Assembly: GCF_003027925.1 (NCBI RefSeq)
Contig: NZ_PYPS01000009.1
Span: forward strand, 62,001-126,000
Length of the DNA: 64,000 nucleotides
Origin: Micromonospora sp. RP3T
GTDB lineage: Bacteria > Actinomycetota > Actinomycetes > Mycobacteriales > Micromonosporaceae
Direction: 5' to 3'
The position numbers were made by a program, and so were the translations under genes. The notes under the pieces are model-generated. The model did not search any database and had not been told where the DNA came from. It saw nothing but the letters and a program-made list of their open reading frames with translations. Positions 16,347-25,357 of this stretch are shown one piece after another; positions within the stretch are counted from its first letter, which is position 1, and each line of letters begins with the position of its first letter.

Positions 16347-17114
16347 TCAGCGGTTCCAGTCCTGCTTGGCGGCGCGGACCAGCTTGTCCTTCAGCTCCCG
16401 GGTGTGCCGGCGGCTCACCGGCAGCTCCGTCCCGTCCACCACCACCACGTAACCGGAGTTGACCAGCCGTAGCTCGGCGATGAGCCGCAACTGCACCAGG
16501 TACGACCGGTGGACGCGGACGAACCCCGCGTCGGCCCAGCGCTCCGCCAGCGTGGCCAGCGACACCCGGACCAGGTGCGACCCCTCCGCGGTGTGCAGCC
16601 GGGCGTAGTCGCCCTGCGCCTCCACCCAGCGCACCGCCGAGCGGGGCAGCATCCGGGTGGTGCCGGCCAACTCGATCGGAATCGTCGGGTCCTCCTCCGC
16701 CCGGGCCAGCGCCGCCGGATGCGACGGCACCACCCGCGAGCCGATCACCCGGCGCAGCGACTCGGCCAGCCGCTCGGCCCGGACCGGCTTGCGTACGTAG
16801 TCGGTGGCGCCCAGGTCGAACGCGTCCACCGCGCCGTCGTCGTACGCGGTGACGAAGACGATCGCCGGCGGCCGGGCGAACCGGCGCAGCACCCGGGCCA
16901 GCTCCATGCCGTCCAGCCCCGGCATCCGGATGTCGAGGAACACCACGTCCACGTCGTCGTCGCGGAGCACCCGCAGCGCCTCGGTGGCGTCGCCGGCGGT
17001 GTGCAGCCGGGCCACCCGGGGATCGGTGCGCAGATGGTAGGCCAGCTCGTCGAGGGCCGGCGGCTCGTCGTCCACGGCCAGCACCCGGAGGAAGCCGGTG
17101 CCGGACACCGTCAT
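16347..17114 (-). CDS. LytTR-type response regulator (LytR/AlgR family)
   Basis: A 255-residue response regulator from ATG 17114. The receiver domain (about 8-120) has the acidic pair Asp15/Asp16, phospho-acceptor Asp61 in VFLDIRMPG, Thr89 and Lys109 in YVRKP. A linker leads to a LytTR DNA-binding domain (about 150-253) with VRWVEAQGDYARLHT and FVRVHRSYLVQL, ending in a basic helix. ATG overlaps the TGA of the histidine kinase gene (ATGA), so the two are co-translated. Comparable LytS/LytTR pairs control carbon-acid uptake or autolysis; targets here could include the symporter operons at 4.9 or 12.9 kb, but that is inference. Confidence 0.93.
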   Translation of the reverse strand: MTVSGTGFLRVLAVDDEPPALDELAYHLRTDPRVARLHTAGDATEALRVLRDDDVDVVFLDIRMPGLDGMELARVLRRFARPPAIVFVTAYDDGAVDAFDLGATDYVRKPVRAERLAESLRRVIGSRVVPSHPAALARAEEDPTIPIELAGTTRMLPRSAVRWVEAQGDYARLHTAEGSHLVRVSLATLAERWADAGFVRVHRSYLVQLRLIAELRLVNSGYVVVVDGTELPVSRRHTRELKDKLVRAAKQDWNR

Positions 17115-18334
17115 GAGGAGACCCGGACGCCGGGGTGGAACTTCGGCACCCGCATGCTGACCTTCGTACCCGAGCCCAGGCCGGTCTCGACGACCAGGCC
17201 GAAGCGGTCCCCGAAGGCCGACCGCAGCCGCTCGTCGACGTTGGAGAGGCCGACGTGCTGCCCCGGGTCGTCGGCCGGGTCGCTGCCGACACCGGACACC
17301 TCGGCGATGCCCGCCGTCAGCGTGGTCGGATCCATCCCCACTCCGTCGTCCTCCACCGTGATGTGACATTCGGCGCCCGCGTCCCGGGCCTCGATGCTCA
17401 CCATGCCGGTGCCCGGCTTGCGGGACAACCCGTGGCGCACCGCGTTCTCGACCAGCGGCTGGAGGCAGAGGAACGGCAGCGTCACCGGCAGCACCTCCGG
17501 GGCGATCTGGAGGCGCACCTGGAGCCGCTCGCCGAACCGGGCCCGCTCGATGGTCAGGTAGCGGTCGATCGAGCGCAGCTCCTCGGCCAGCGTGGTGAAC
17601 TCGCCGTGCGAGCGGAACGAGTACCTGGTGAACTCGGCGAACTCCAGGATCAGCTCCCGGGCCCGGTCCGGGTCGGTCCGCACGAACGAGCCGATCGCGG
17701 TGAGCGCGTTGTAGATGAAGTGCGGGCTGATCTGGGCGCGCAGCGCGCGTACCTCGGCCCGGGCCAGTCGTTCCCGCGACGAGTCCAGCTCGGCCAGGGC
17801 GAGCTGGTCGCCGGCCCAGTGCGCGGTCTCCAGCGTGGCCTGCACCAGGCCCGGCGCCGGCCGCTCGTCGGCCACCGCCACCAGCGCGCCGACCACCCGG
17901 CCGTCCGCGCTCAGCGGCGCCACCACCGCGCCGCGTACCGGGCAGTCGACCAGGTCGCAGTGCAGCTCCGACTCGCGCAGCACGGTGGAGCGCCCGCTGT
18001 CGACCACCCGCCGGGCCGCCGCGACCAGTTGGTCGCCGTGGTGCGCGCCGCGCCCGTCGACGGCCAGCAGCAGCTCGCGGTCGGTCAGCGCCAGGCCGGC
18101 AGCGCCCACCAGGGCCCGCAGATGGCGTACGGCCTTCGCCGCGCCCGCCGCGCTCAGGCCGGTGCGCAGCGGCTCGGCGGCCAGGCCGGCGGTGTGCAGC
18201 ACCTCGTACGTGGCCCGCTGGGTGGCGGTGGCGATGCCCCGCCGGGCGCGCAACCGCAGCACCGCCCAGAGCGCCGCGGCCAACGCGGTGACCAGCGAGA
18301 CGACGGCGAAGACGGCCGAGAGGTTGCCACCCAC
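17111..18334 (-). CDS. LytS/YesM-type sensor histidine kinase
   Basis: A 407-residue kinase with a single N-terminal membrane helix (about 5-27), a GAF-like sensory region (about 45-185, including ELHCDLVDCPVRGAVVAPL), then the His_kinase domain. His205 lies in QISPHFIYNAL, the LytS/YesM phospho-acceptor motif. The ATPase part has LQPLVENAVRHGL (N box) and VEDDGVGMDP (G1 box). Two cysteines in the GAF-like part could sense redox or metal, but that is speculation. It is the first gene of the pair with the LytTR regulator. Confidence 0.92.
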   Translation of the reverse strand: MGGNLSAVFAVVSLVTALAAALWAVLRLRARRGIATATQRATYEVLHTAGLAAEPLRTGLSAAGAAKAVRHLRALVGAAGLALTDRELLLAVDGRGAHHGDQLVAAARRVVDSGRSTVLRESELHCDLVDCPVRGAVVAPLSADGRVVGALVAVADERPAPGLVQATLETAHWAGDQLALAELDSSRERLARAEVRALRAQISPHFIYNALTAIGSFVRTDPDRARELILEFAEFTRYSFRSHGEFTTLAEELRSIDRYLTIERARFGERLQVRLQIAPEVLPVTLPFLCLQPLVENAVRHGLSRKPGTGMVSIEARDAGAECHITVEDDGVGMDPTTLTAGIAEVSGVGSDPADDPGQHVGLSNVDERLRSAFGDRFGLVVETGLGSGTKVSMRVPKFHPGVRVSS

Positions 18335-18344
18335 CCCGGGAACG

Positions 18345-19901
18345 TTAGTACGCGCCCTTGCGGGCCAGCACCACCCCGACGGTCCGCCACAGGATGCTCA
18401 GGTCGTACGCCAGCGACCAGTTGTCGACGTAGTAGAGGTCGAGCCGGACCGCCTCGTCCCAGGACAGGTCGGAGCGGCCGGACACCTGCCACAGACCGGT
18501 CATGCCCGGCCGGACCAGCAGCCGGCGTCGCACGTCGCCCAGGAAGTCGCCGTCGTCGGCGGGCAGCGGACGCGGGCCGACCAGGGACATCTCCCCCCAG
18601 AGCACGTTGATCAACTGGGGCAGCTCGTCAAGCGACGAGGCCCGCAGGAAGCGGCCCACCGGGAAGACCCGGGGATCCTGCTTCATCTTGAACAGCATGC
18701 CGTCGGTCTCGTTCTGGTCGACCAGGCCGGCCAGCCGCTCCTCCGCGTCCACGTACATGGTGCGGAACTTCCACACCCGGAACGTGCGCCCCTCGTGCCC
18801 GACCCGGGGCTGCCGGAAGAACACCGGACCGGGGTCGGAGATGCGGATGGCGAGCGCGATCGCGGCGAAGAGCGGGGAGAGCAGCAACAGGCCCAGCGCC
18901 GCGGCGACGCGGTCCATCAGGTTCTTGAGCAGCAGCGCCGGGCCGGAGAGCGTCGGCTCCTCGACGTGCAGCAGCGGCAGGCCCTCGATCGGGCGGATGT
19001 GCACCCGGGGGCCGGCGATGTCGGTGAGCTGGGGCGCGACCACCAGGTCGACGCCGGAGCCCTCCAACTGCCAGGCCAGCCGGCGCAGCTCACCCGGTTC
19101 GGCGCTGGCGGAGCCGCAGACCGCGATGGTGTCCCCGCCGACCTCCCGCACCAGGGCCAGCACGTCACGGCCGGCGTACACCGGCACCGGCGTCTCCAGG
19201 CCCCGGGCGGCGGCGTACCCGTCGGTGAGGTGGATGGCCACCGGCACCAGGCCGACGTTGGGGTTGCGGGTGACAGTGGTGTAGACCTCCAGGCACTCCG
19301 GCAGCGTGCCGACCAGCACCATCCGGTGCCCGGCCTGGCCGACGCGGCGGCGCAGCGCGTGCAGGCCCGCCCGGACGATCATCCGGCCGAGCAGGATCAG
19401 CAGCAGCGCGCCGAGCAGCGCGAAGCCGACCGTCCACCGGGACAGCGTGGTCTTCGTCGCGAACGCCAGGAAGGAGACGGTGGCGGCGACCGCCACGCCG
19501 GAGCGGATCACCCGCTTGTACTCGTCCGGGCCGAGGCCCAGGTAGCGCCGGTCGTAGGTGCGGTTGCCCCACAGGATGAGCAGCCAGCCGAGCGGCAGGA
19601 GCAGGAACGCCACGGTGTAGAACCACGCCTGGGGCGCGTCCCGGAAACCGGAGGCGGCCTGCTCGAAGATCTGCACGGCCAGGAAGCTGGCCAGGGCCGC
19701 CGCACCGAAGTCGGCCAGCAGCAGGATCGCGATGTAGGGACGGTGCCAACGGGAGACCCGGCGTCGCGCGCGAGCCCACGCCGACCGGGGTACGCCGTTG
19801 TGCGACGGCGGTGTCGGCGGCTGGATCTCAAAGCTGTCGACGTGCCGCACGCTCTTGCTCCGGCCTGTGTCGGTTACCGGGCGCTGGAGGCTTGTCGTCA
19901 C
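18345..19901 (-). CDS. Polyprenyl-phosphate glycosyl-1-phosphate transferase (exopolysaccharide priming enzyme)
   Basis: A 518-residue WbaP/PssY-type enzyme that places the first sugar-1-phosphate on undecaprenyl phosphate. Four or five N-terminal membrane helices (after the start) are followed by a Rossmann-like CoA-binding region (RMVLVGTLPECLEVY) and a fifth helix before the catalytic domain. That domain has FFRQPRVGHEGRTFRVWKFR, SSLDELPQLINVLWGEMSLV, GPRPLPADD and RPGMTGLWQVSGRSDLSWDE, all diagnostic. GTG 19901 is preferred because GGGAGGA lies 12 bases before it; the frame is open to 19979. It is the only such enzyme in the window, so probably initiates the polymer made by the 34-47 kb cluster. 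Confidence 0.92.
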   Translation of the reverse strand: MTTSLQRPVTDTGRSKSVRHVDSFEIQPPTPPSHNGVPRSAWARARRRVSRWHRPYIAILLLADFGAAALASFLAVQIFEQAASGFRDAPQAWFYTVAFLLLPLGWLLILWGNRTYDRRYLGLGPDEYKRVIRSGVAVAATVSFLAFATKTTLSRWTVGFALLGALLLILLGRMIVRAGLHALRRRVGQAGHRMVLVGTLPECLEVYTTVTRNPNVGLVPVAIHLTDGYAAARGLETPVPVYAGRDVLALVREVGGDTIAVCGSASAEPGELRRLAWQLEGSGVDLVVAPQLTDIAGPRVHIRPIEGLPLLHVEEPTLSGPALLLKNLMDRVAAALGLLLLSPLFAAIALAIRISDPGPVFFRQPRVGHEGRTFRVWKFRTMYVDAEERLAGLVDQNETDGMLFKMKQDPRVFPVGRFLRASSLDELPQLINVLWGEMSLVGPRPLPADDGDFLGDVRRRLLVRPGMTGLWQVSGRSDLSWDEAVRLDLYYVDNWSLAYDLSILWRTVGVVLARKGAY

Positions 19902-20130
19902 CTCAACCCATGTCCTCCCGCATGACCCGAACCTCACTCGCCGTGAGGACGCGGGTCGCTCACCGTCCCAGTCTCCCACGTTGACCGTGGCGATCTGGCC
20001 GGCTCCGAGTCAGTTGTGAAGCCGGGGACCGAGCCACTATACCGATGGATGACGGCTCGGGTAGAGCCACCGACCGGGACCTTCCGCGATCCCCGGTCGA
20101 TTCCGCTCAGTAACGACCGGGTGTGGTTAC

Positions 20131-20991
20131 TCACCGTACGAGTCGGGACAACCTTCGGTCAGCCAACGGCTTGCCGCCGGTCTGACAGGTGGGGCAGTAC
20201 TGGAGGCTGGAGTCGGCGAACGAGACCTCACGCACCGTGTCGCCACACACCGGACAGGGCAGCCCTTTCCGGGCGTGCACCTTGAGGCCCGAGCGCTTCT
20301 CCCCCTTCAGCTCCGCGGCCCGCTGACCCATCGACCGCCGGACCGCGTCGCCCAGCACCGTCCGGGTCGCCGCGTGCAGGCCGGCGAGCTGGTCGTCGGT
20401 GAGCCGGTCGGTGATCGCGAACGGGGAGAGCCGCGCCGCGTGCAGAATCTCGTCCGAGTACGCGTTGCCCACGCCGGCCAGCACCGACTGGTCGGTCAGC
20501 ACGCCCTTGACCTGCCCCCGGCGGCTGCGTAGCCGCTCGACGAACGTGGGCAGGTCGGCCGCCAGCGCGTCCGGCCCCAGCTTCGCCACGCCGGGCACCT
20601 GGGCCGGGTCGGTGACCAGGTAGGCGGCCAGCTTCTTCTGGGTGCCGGCCTCGGTCAGGTCGAAGCCGGAGCCGTCGTCGAGGCGTACCCGCACCGCGAT
20701 CGGGCCCTTGCCGGGCCGCAGCGGGGTCGCCGACGGAAACGCCTCCCGGTAGTGCAGCCAGCCCGCCCGGGCCAGGTGGATCACCAGGTGCAGATCCTCG
20801 TCGAACCGGACGTCCAGGAACTTCCCGTGCCGGCCCGCGCCGGTGACCGTCCGACCGGCGACCGCGCTGGGCGGCGGATCGTACGTCTTCAGCGCGTTGA
20901 TCGAGGCCACCTCGAACCGCTCGACCCGCCGGCCCACCGCCCGCTCACGCAGGTACCCGGCGAGCGCTTCCACCTCCGGTAGTTCAGGCAC
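20131..20991 (-). CDS. Formamidopyrimidine-DNA glycosylase family protein (Fpg/Nei)
   Basis: A 286-residue base-excision repair glycosylase. After GTG 20991 the protein begins PELPEVEAL, giving the N-terminal Pro nucleophile and Glu3 of the family. GRHGKFLDVRF provides the beta-strand lysine. The helix-two-turn-helix is in LAGVGNAYSDEILHAARLSP. The C-terminal zinc finger is CPVC, 16 residues, CPTC, followed by a 17-residue tail. This is the Fpg2/Nei-like actinobacterial type. It removes oxidised bases and nicks abasic sites. It is transcribed divergently from the GT4 gene, with only 24 bp between the starts. Confidence 0.93.
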   Translation of the reverse strand: MPELPEVEALAGYLRERAVGRRVERFEVASINALKTYDPPPSAVAGRTVTGAGRHGKFLDVRFDEDLHLVIHLARAGWLHYREAFPSATPLRPGKGPIAVRVRLDDGSGFDLTEAGTQKKLAAYLVTDPAQVPGVAKLGPDALAADLPTFVERLRSRRGQVKGVLTDQSVLAGVGNAYSDEILHAARLSPFAITDRLTDDQLAGLHAATRTVLGDAVRRSMGQRAAELKGEKRSGLKVHARKGLPCPVCGDTVREVSFADSSLQYCPTCQTGGKPLADRRLSRLVR

Positions 20992-21015
20992 GGGACAACG
21001 GTAGCCTTCTTTCCC

Positions 21016-22266
21016 GTGAGAATCGTGGTGGCGCACAACCGGTACCGGGAAGCTCAGCCGTCCGGCGAGAACACCATCGTCGACGCGGAGATCGCCCAGC
21101 TCACCGCTGCCGGCGTGGAGGTGCTGCCGTTCCAGCGCAGCTCCGACGAGATCCCGTCGATGTCGAAGCCGGCCAAGGCGCTGCTGCCGATCTCGCCGAT
21201 CTGGGCCCCGAAGGCCCAGCACGACCTGGACCGCCTGCTCGTCGAGCACCGGCCGGACGTGTTGCACCTGCACAACCCGTACCCGCTGCTCTCGCCCTGG
21301 GTGGTGCGGACCGCGCACAAGCGCGGCGTGCCGGTGGTGCAGACGGTGCACAACTACCGGCAGGTCTGCTCCTCCGGTCTCTACTTCCGCGACGGCGTGA
21401 TCTGCCAGGACTGCCGCGGTCGCGCGCTGGGCGTGCCCGCGATCGTGCACCGCTGCTACCGCGACTCCCGGGCGCAGAGCGCGCTGATGGCCACCACGCT
21501 GGCCGTGCACCGCCCGACCTGGCGGTCGGTGGACCGCTTCATCGCGCTGACCTCGGCGGTCGCCGACCACCTGCGGGACTACGGCATCCCGGACGAGCGG
21601 ATCGTGGTCAAGCCCAACGCGGTGCCCGATCCGGGCACGCCGGCGCCGGTGGGGGACGGCTTCCTGTTCATGGGCCGGCTCAGCCCGGAGAAGGGCCTGG
21701 ACCTGCTGCTCGCGGCGTGGCGGCGACACCCGGTGGGCGCGCTCGGCCCGCTGCGCATCGCCGGTGACGGCGAGTTGCGCCGGTTGGCCGAGGCGGCCGC
21801 CGCCGAGCGGCCCGACGTGCGCTACCTGGGCCAGCTCGACCGCCAGGGGGTACGCGCGGCGCTCACCGACAGCGCCGTGGTGCTGGCCACCTCGACCTGG
21901 CACGACGTGCTGCCCACCGTGATCATCGAGGCGCTGGCGGCCGGTCGGCCGGTGCTCGGGACCGCGCTCGGCGGCATCCCGTACCTGGTCGGCGCGGACA
22001 CCCCCCGCGAGCCGGCCGGCACCGGCCCGGCCGAGGTGGCGACCGCCGCGCCCGGCGAAGGGCAGGTCCCGTTGCCGGTCGGGGTGCAGCGCGGTGAGGC
22101 CGGCTGGGTGGTGGCGCCCGAGGCCGACGCGCTGGCCGCCGCGCTGCCCTTGGCCGCCGCGGAAGCGCGCGCCCTGGCCGGCGCGGCCCGCACCCGCTAC
22201 GAGCGCACGTTCCACCCCGACGTGATCACCAAGCGCCTGATCGACGTCTACGCCTCCCTCTCCTGA
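21016..22266 (+). CDS. Family 4 glycosyltransferase
   Basis: A 416-residue GT-B enzyme from GTG 21016. The N-terminal Rossmann domain has VVAHNRYREAQPSGENTIVDAE and VLHLHNPYPLLSPW. The inter-domain Cys-containing insert CSSGLYFRDGVICQDCRG resembles zinc-binding loops seen in some GT4 enzymes. The donor-binding domain has FMGRLSPEKGLDLLLAAW and a late STWHDVLPTVIIEALAAGRPV (the E-X7-E region). It is a soluble or membrane-associated cytosolic transferase, retaining by family. Likely to extend a lipid-linked saccharide; donor and acceptor are unknown. It lies 1.1 kb from the priming transferase gene. Confidence 0.9.
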   Translation: MRIVVAHNRYREAQPSGENTIVDAEIAQLTAAGVEVLPFQRSSDEIPSMSKPAKALLPISPIWAPKAQHDLDRLLVEHRPDVLHLHNPYPLLSPWVVRTAHKRGVPVVQTVHNYRQVCSSGLYFRDGVICQDCRGRALGVPAIVHRCYRDSRAQSALMATTLAVHRPTWRSVDRFIALTSAVADHLRDYGIPDERIVVKPNAVPDPGTPAPVGDGFLFMGRLSPEKGLDLLLAAWRRHPVGALGPLRIAGDGELRRLAEAAAAERPDVRYLGQLDRQGVRAALTDSAVVLATSTWHDVLPTVIIEALAAGRPVLGTALGGIPYLVGADTPREPAGTGPAEVATAAPGEGQVPLPVGVQRGEAGWVVAPEADALAAALPLAAAEARALAGAARTRYERTFHPDVITKRLIDVYASLS

Positions 22267-22365
22267 CCGGCCTCCCTCCCGCCGCCTCTTTCGCCGGCCC
22301 ACCCGACCGACGCGGCGCGGGAAGTGTCGGGTGACTGGGACCGGTGCCACCACACGATGGGAGGC

Positions 22366-23160
22366 ATGGACGACGAAACGCTGGTGTCCCGGTTCCTTCG
22401 CGACGGCTTCGTGAAGCTGGCGGGGGCCGTCGCACCGCGCGTGGCCGCGGACTGCGCGAGGCTGCTGTGGCGGGAGACGGGCTGCGACCCGGACGACCCG
22501 GCCACCTGGACGCAGCCCGTGCACTGGGTGCCCGGCATGGCGCAGGGGCCGTTCGCCGCCGCGCCGAACTCGCCGTTCCTCCACCACGCGTACGACCTGC
22601 TCGTCGGCGCGGGACGGTGGGAACCGCGTTACTCGCTGGGGACGTTCCCATTGCGCTTCCCGCACACCGACGAGCCGGACGACGCGGGTTGGCACATCGA
22701 GGGCAGCTATCTGCCGGAGGGCGCGACCTGGTACTTCACGAACGTCCGCTCCCGGGACCGGGCGCTGCTGATGCTGTTCCTCTTCAGCGAGGTCGGTGCG
22801 GAGGACGCCCCGACCCGGATCCGGGTCGGCTCACACCTCGACGTGCCGAAGGTGCTGGAGAAGTACGGGGAGGACGGGGCGAGCGGGCTGGACCTCGCGC
22901 CCGAGTTGGTGGCGGCCTCCGACCACCGGCCACTCGCCCTGGCCACCGGGTCCCCGGGCGACGTCTTCCTGTGCCATCCGTTCCTGGTGCACGCGGCCCA
23001 ACCGCACCATGGGACGCGACCGCGCTTCATGGCCCAGCCGCCGCTGATGCCGGCCGCGCCGTACGAACTGGAACGGGCCGACGGCGCGTACTCGGCCGTG
23101 GAGATCGCGATTCGCCGGGGACTCGGACGGGACACCGTTGTTGCCGAGCCGCACCGGTGA
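22366..23160 (+). CDS. Phytanoyl-CoA dioxygenase (PhyH)-like Fe(II)/2-oxoglutarate oxygenase
   Basis: A 264-residue protein with the PhyH layout: FLRDGFVKLAGAV at the N-terminus, an iron-binding GWHIEGSY (HxE where HxD is usual; both are accepted in the superfamily) and the distal FLVHAAQPHHGTRPRFM supplying His and the 2-oxoglutarate-binding Arg. It would hydroxylate a small molecule. The start is uncertain: ATG 22366 is used; ATG 22357 and GTG 22324 are in frame and none has a good ribosome-binding site. The stop overlaps the GTG of the methyltransferase gene (GTGA), so the two are co-expressed. Confidence 0.82.
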   Translation: MDDETLVSRFLRDGFVKLAGAVAPRVAADCARLLWRETGCDPDDPATWTQPVHWVPGMAQGPFAAAPNSPFLHHAYDLLVGAGRWEPRYSLGTFPLRFPHTDEPDDAGWHIEGSYLPEGATWYFTNVRSRDRALLMLFLFSEVGAEDAPTRIRVGSHLDVPKVLEKYGEDGASGLDLAPELVAASDHRPLALATGSPGDVFLCHPFLVHAAQPHHGTRPRFMAQPPLMPAAPYELERADGAYSAVEIAIRRGLGRDTVVAEPHR

Positions 23161-23981
23161 CAGGGCTGGTGAGTGGCCGCAACGCCCGGTTCCAGCAGTG
23201 GGAGGCGCTGCTCCGCAACCGGGCCAAGCGGCAGCGTCGCGGCGAGTTCCTCGTGCAGGGCGTACGCCCGATCGCCATGGCCGTCGAACACGGCTGGCAG
23301 GTCCGGGAGCTGCTCCACGACGCCGACGCCCAGCTGTCCGGCTGGGCCCGCAGGACCCTGGACGCCGTCCGGGCCGAGCGGTTCGCCGTCTCCCGGGAAC
23401 TGATGCACGAGCTGGGCGGCAAGGCGGACACGGCACCGGAGCTGCTGGCCGTGGTCGCGACACGTGAGGACGACCTGTGCCGTATCCCGGTCGGGCCGAC
23501 CATGAACGTCGTCGTCTTCGACCGGCCCACCAGCCCCGGCAACATCGGGACGGTCATCCGGTCCGCGGACGCCCTCGGCGCGTCCGGCGTCATCGTCACC
23601 GGCCATGCCGCCGACGTGTACGACCCGAAGGCGGTACGGGCGAGCACCGGCTCGCTGTTCGCGCTGCCCGTGGTCCGGGTGCCCGCACACCAGGCCGTGC
23701 TGTCCTGGGTGGCCGACGTGCGCGCCGCCGGTGTCGACATCGGCATCGTGGGTGCCGACGAGCACGGCGCACGGGATGCCGCCGAGCACGACTTCACGCG
23801 ACCCACGCTGACCCTGATCGGCAACGAGACCACCGGTCTCAGCGTCGGCTGGCGGGCGGCCTGCGACCAGCTCGTCCGGATCCCGATGGCCGGGGCTGCC
23901 AGCTCCCTGAACGCGGCGGCTGCCGCGACCGTCCTGCTCTACGAGTCGGCACGCCAGCGCGTTGCCGTCGCCCGCCGGTAG
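23157..23981 (+). CDS. TrmH/SpoU-family RNA 2'-O-methyltransferase
   Basis: A 274-residue SPOUT enzyme. An N-terminal L30e-like substrate-binding domain (NARFQQWEALLRNRAKRQRR, EFLVQGVRPIAMAVEHGW) precedes the knotted catalytic domain. The latter has motif 1 PTSPGNIGTVIRSADALGA, motif 2 LIGNETTGLS (Thr-Thr in place of the common Gly) and motif 3 RIPMAGAASSLNAAAAATVL. It would methylate rRNA or tRNA ribose using S-adenosylmethionine. GTG 23157 overlaps the previous stop; GTG 23169 is an alternative. It converges on the XRE regulator. Confidence 0.92.
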   Translation: MTGLVSGRNARFQQWEALLRNRAKRQRRGEFLVQGVRPIAMAVEHGWQVRELLHDADAQLSGWARRTLDAVRAERFAVSRELMHELGGKADTAPELLAVVATREDDLCRIPVGPTMNVVVFDRPTSPGNIGTVIRSADALGASGVIVTGHAADVYDPKAVRASTGSLFALPVVRVPAHQAVLSWVADVRAAGVDIGIVGADEHGARDAAEHDFTRPTLTLIGNETTGLSVGWRAACDQLVRIPMAGAASSLNAAAAATVLLYESARQRVAVARR

Positions 23982-24012
23982 CGCATCGGACACACCGGTG
24001 GGCCGGTCATGG

Positions 24013-25200
24013 TCAGCTCAGCCCGAGGGCGGCGGCGAGTTGGACGATCGTGGTCGGGGCACGCGGGTCGCGTATCACCTGGGCGAGCACCTCCCGGGCG
24101 GCGGGCCGCTGCCGTACCTCGGCGGGTGCCATTCGGTCGGCGTCGGCCAGCACCCGGCCGGCGCGAGCCGGGTCGTCGGCCTGGAGGTAGGCACGGGCCG
24201 CGTCGATCAGGTGCGCGGCGCGGTGTTCCACCGGTAGCCAGCGCCAGGCGTCCCGCGCGGTCGCCTTCTCGTGCCAGCCGACCGCCTCGCTCGCGTTGCC
24301 CAGGTCGAGCGCGGCGGCACCCCGGGCCAGGTCGACCGCTGTCGGCCCGAACGCGGTCCGGTGATGGTCGTGACCCTCGCCGACCCGGGCAGCCATGCCG
24401 GCGGCCTCGTCGATCAGATCAGCGGCGGCCCGGTCGTCGCCCCGGCGGGCCGCCGCCAGCGCGGCCTGCACCAGCAAGGTCCCGCACAGCGACAGCGCGC
24501 CGGGAGAACCGTCCTCCGAGGCGATCCGGTATGCGGCGGTCAACGTGGCTGCCTCCGCCTCCCGCGCCCGCCCGGACGCGCGGAACACCTGGCCGAGCTG
24601 CACCGCAGCGGCGGCCACCAGCAACCGATCGCCGGTCGCGGCAGCCATGGCGCGGTCCGCGGCCAGCCAGCCCAACTCGGTCTCATCGAGCTTCACCAGC
24701 AGCGACGCGGTGAGCCGGTACGCCTCCACCAGCAGCGGACACCCCCACCCGTCGGCGGCGACGCGCTGCACGCCCGCCAGCAGCCCTGGCGCGACGGCGA
24801 CCACCTGCGGATACCGGGCATGCTGAAACAGCATCCAGGCGTGCTCGACGTCCCGGACCAACCGGTCCGCCGGCAACACCGCGCCGTGGGTGGTCGGCCG
24901 CGCCAATGCCATCTCGTACGCCGACAGCGCCGCCCGGATCCGATCCACGCCCTCGGCCTGCCCGGCAGTCTCAGCGGGTTGAGCGTCCCGGCCGAGCAGC
25001 ACGGCGGTGTCGATCCGGAGGACGGCGGCGATGTCCCGCAGCGTCGACACCTTGTCGAGGGACCGGACACCGCGCTCGACCTTGTCGACCCAGGACTTCG
25101 ACCGACCGAGCCGATCGGCGAACACCTGTTGCGACAACTTGCGCCGCCCCCGCCAGTACGCCACGCGCCGGCCGACCGGCAGCAGCTCACTGCTGTTCAC
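24013..25200 (-). CDS. XRE-family transcriptional regulator with TPR-like C-terminal domain
   Basis: A 395-residue protein from GTG 25200. Residues 10-65 form a Cro/C1 helix-turn-helix (RRKLSQQVFADRLGRSKSWV, then VERGVRSLDKVSTLRDIAAV). The rest is all-helical and Ala-rich with repeating TPR-like hairpins, for example LAADRAMAAATGDRLLVAAA and ALDLGNASEAVGWHEKA. Actinomycete proteins of this type are often single-gene regulators or signal sensors in development. The start overlaps the end of a 56-residue gene by 14 bp, making it the third cistron of an operon. Confidence 0.88.
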   Translation of the reverse strand: MNSSELLPVGRRVAYWRGRRKLSQQVFADRLGRSKSWVDKVERGVRSLDKVSTLRDIAAVLRIDTAVLLGRDAQPAETAGQAEGVDRIRAALSAYEMALARPTTHGAVLPADRLVRDVEHAWMLFQHARYPQVVAVAPGLLAGVQRVAADGWGCPLLVEAYRLTASLLVKLDETELGWLAADRAMAAATGDRLLVAAAAVQLGQVFRASGRAREAEAATLTAAYRIASEDGSPGALSLCGTLLVQAALAAARRGDDRAAADLIDEAAGMAARVGEGHDHHRTAFGPTAVDLARGAAALDLGNASEAVGWHEKATARDAWRWLPVEHRAAHLIDAARAYLQADDPARAGRVLADADRMAPAEVRQRPAAREVLAQVIRDPRAPTTIVQLAAALGLS

Positions 25201-25357
25201 GCTGCCACCGCCGGTCCGGCACCGCCCGGGTGGACTCCTCGGCCGGTATCCGCTCCGCCTCGGCCTGGGCGAGAAGTCGCTGCCGGGCGGCCTCCCGTTC
25301 CGCCGCCTGGATCTCCTCGCCCCGGTCCTCGGTCCCGGACCTCCGTCGCCCCGTCAC
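25187..25357 (-). CDS. Small Arg/Glu-rich helical protein, co-translated with the XRE regulator
   Basis: A 56-residue protein from GTG 25357 to TGA 25187. The GTG overlaps the TGA of the upstream 73-residue gene (GTGA), and the 3' end overlaps the XRE regulator start by 14 bp. The middle (EEIQAAEREAARQRLLAQAE) is a strongly amphipathic charged helix that could form a coiled coil. Third-position GC is high. The two-sided translational coupling is the main evidence that this is a real gene. No homologous family is recognised; it may modulate or bind the neighbouring regulator. Confidence 0.65.
   Translation of the reverse strand: MTGRRRSGTEDRGEEIQAAEREAARQRLLAQAEAERIPAEESTRAVPDRRWQREQQ

Noticed and set aside
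16250..16347. Longer start (16250) for the Cna-B-type secreted protein
   Set aside because: It would put 17 polar residues before an otherwise standard signal peptide; ATG 16199 gives the expected export signal.
23982..24012. Terminator between the methyltransferase and XRE genes
   Set aside because: Only a 5-bp stem (ACCGG/CCGGT) is possible in this 31-bp gap; too weak to call.
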